From STC-74 sp043756665 (GTDB lineage Bacteria; Patescibacteriota; Gracilibacteria; BD1-5; UBA2023), in NCBI GenBank assembly GCA_043756665.1, contig JAYUQR010000128.1:1-7596 (forward strand): a stretch of DNA of 7,596 nt, in the 5' to 3' direction. Shown here in pieces: positions 6,985-7,596 of the stretch. The notes beneath the pieces are model-generated. The model was not told where the DNA came from and made no database searches. It saw nothing but the letters and a program-made list of their open reading frames with translations. How positions within the stretch are numbered: the first letter of the stretch is position 1; the number at the start of each line of letters is the position of its first letter. A program made the translations under genes and the position numbers.

Positions 6985-7431
6985 TTATTCGTCTTCCTCT
7001 GGCTTCCAGTGGCTGGCCTTATATTTGGCATCATTTATCTGATCCAGATCCATAGAACTGGCGATATCTCGGCGCAGGTCAAATGCTTTTATACTTCCAT
7101 TTGCCACCGCTAATTCTAACCACATATACGCGGTGATATTATCCTGTGGCACGCCATAACCGCCACGATAGGCCATCCCTAAATTAAACTGAGCATCGGC
7201 ACTCCCCTGATTGGCAGCTTTTTTCATCCAGTGAATGGCTTTGAGGTCATTTTGCTCTACACCATCGCCCATTTGGTAGGCTGAACCTAATTGATACTGG
7301 GCATCCACATCGCCTTTCTCGGCGGCGGCTTGAAGCGCGGGAATGTCAATCTCATCGTCTGCCAGCGAGGGGGCGGAGGTATTGAGAGTAATTGCGAGCA
7401 TACAAGAGAATAAAAATTTATTACCTGGCAT
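6985..7431 (-). CDS. Secreted Sel1-repeat (TPR-like) protein
   Basis: A complete 148-aa protein, ATG at 7431 to TAA at 6985. The N-terminus looks like a Sec signal peptide: K5, a hydrophobic core at about 6-16, and a likely cleavage site after S-L-A24 before D-D. Two 36-residue Sel1 repeats follow at about 40-75 and 76-111, each with A-Q-x-x-L-G-x-A-Y and G-x-G-V. The last repeat continues into A-Y-M-W-L-E-L-A, typical of proteobacterial Sel1 proteins, and the acidic tail ends E-E-D-E. Such repeats are protein-interaction scaffolds; in several bacteria they act in the periplasm or at the host interface. The specific partner is unknown. None of its 11 glycines uses TGA, and codon choice (CTG, GCG, GGC, TTA) differs from the genes to the left. 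It has a normal ribosome binding site and its own terminator. It therefore reads as a proteobacterial gene. Confidence 0.9.
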   Translation of the reverse strand: MPGNKFLFSCMLAITLNTSAPSLADDEIDIPALQAAAEKGDVDAQYQLGSAYQMGDGVEQNDLKAIHWMKKAANQGSADAQFNLGMAYRGGYGVPQDNITAYMWLELAVANGSIKAFDLRRDIASSMDLDQINDAKYKASHWKPEEDE

Positions 7432-7440
7432 ATCACTTCA

Positions 7441-7445
7441 CTCCA
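7441..7445 (-). promoter_or_regulatory. Shine-Dalgarno site of the Sel1-repeat gene
   Basis: TGGAG on the minus strand ends 9 bases before the ATG at 7431, a standard position. It confirms that start. The code-25 genes of this window lack such a site at normal spacing. Confidence 0.7.
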
Positions 7446-7500
7446 AATAATTTAGGGTCTGGTGAACTTTAGAGTAACTTATGTTATTCTAACTCACTAT

Positions 7501-7596
7501 AGACCTCCTGCATAACTCATTTAGTATTCCAGTTCAATGTTATAGATAGCTGCGATGAGGTTGAATCGGAGGCTGAAGCGCTTGCGTCTGTTGCGG
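7501..7596 (-). mobile_element. End of an IS5-type insertion sequence (continues past the window)
   Basis: The right edge holds the 3' end of a transposase gene followed by about 20 bases of non-coding sequence. The outer end probably lies near AGACCTCCTGCATAAC (7501-7516), which has the look of an IS5-type terminal inverted repeat (GAGACC...TGCA). The partner repeat and the target duplication are outside the window, so the exact edge is not established. Confidence 0.5.
7521..7596 (-). CDS. IS5-family DDE transposase, C-terminal fragment
   Basis: The last 24 residues of a protein entering from the right edge are visible: R-N-R-R-K-R-F-S-L-R-F-N-L-I-A-A-I-Y-N-I-E-L, then E-Y and a TAA stop at 7521-7523. 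The pattern N-R-R-x-R-F-x-L-R-F-N-L-I-A-x-I-Y-N matches the conserved C-terminus of IS5-family (DDE) transposases common in gammaproteobacteria. It would catalyse cut-and-paste movement of the element. The catalytic residues are outside the window, so whether the element is intact cannot be judged. Confidence 0.75.
   Translation of the reverse strand, partial: RNRRKRFSLRFNLIAAIYNIELEY

Noticed and set aside
7401..7431. Lipoprotein signal (L-F-S-C10) in the Sel1-repeat protein
   Set aside because: Phe at the -2 position does not fit a lipobox well, Cys10 lies inside the hydrophobic core, and a standard S-L-A cleavage site follows at 22-24.
1..7596. CRISPR array, tRNA or rRNA gene
   Set aside because: There are no regularly spaced direct repeats and no recognisable tRNA or rRNA sequence; the repeats present are short palindromes and one tandem duplication.

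Overview
The window looks like a Patescibacteria (CPR) genome fragment that reads UGA as glycine (genetic code 25, known from Gracilibacteria/BD1-5 and Absconditabacteria/SR1), followed by about 0.6 kb of proteobacterial-looking sequence. Under the standard code the left 6.8 kb breaks into short ORFs. Reading TGA as Gly joins them, in the same frame and without frameshifts, into five full-length genes ending in TAA or TAG. I count 30 in-frame TGA codons (19, 1, 2, 2 and 6 per gene). Several fall on glycines that are invariant in well-known families, such as the photolyase K-G-K-T-G-Y-P and A-S-x-G motifs. I cannot separate Gracilibacteria from Absconditabacteria from this sequence alone.

Layout. 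Minus strand, 1-3396: a single-chain Type ISP-like restriction-modification enzyme (259-3396), followed 17 bp downstream by the 5' part of a RhuM-family gene that runs off the window. Together they look like a small defence operon. A 162-bp divergent promoter region (3397-3558) separates them from a plus-strand cluster. That cluster holds a 109-aa protein of unknown function (3559-3888), a photolyase/cryptochrome-like FAD protein without an N-terminal antenna domain (3943-5076), a 102-aa two-helix membrane protein (5142-5450) and a class I CPD photolyase (5450-6766). The last two overlap as TAATG. Two photolyase-family proteins suggest a light-exposed habitat.

Right end, 6767-7596: an inverted pair of REP-like hairpins, a Rho-independent terminator, a secreted Sel1-repeat protein on the minus strand (6985-7431) and the C-terminal end of an IS5-type transposase entering from the right edge. 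This part uses no TGA codons. Its one complete gene has an ordinary Shine-Dalgarno sequence, and its genes resemble gammaproteobacterial ones. It is either horizontally acquired or an assembly chimera joined near the REP-like repeats.

Main points for a second look: the recoded UGA; a domain order in the FAD protein that suggests circular permutation; an AT-rich, UGA-rich block covering the specificity domain of the restriction enzyme; promoter-like motifs that place transcription starts on or next to the ATG in the code-25 genes; and the sharp change of character after position 6767. I saw no rRNA, tRNA or CRISPR array.
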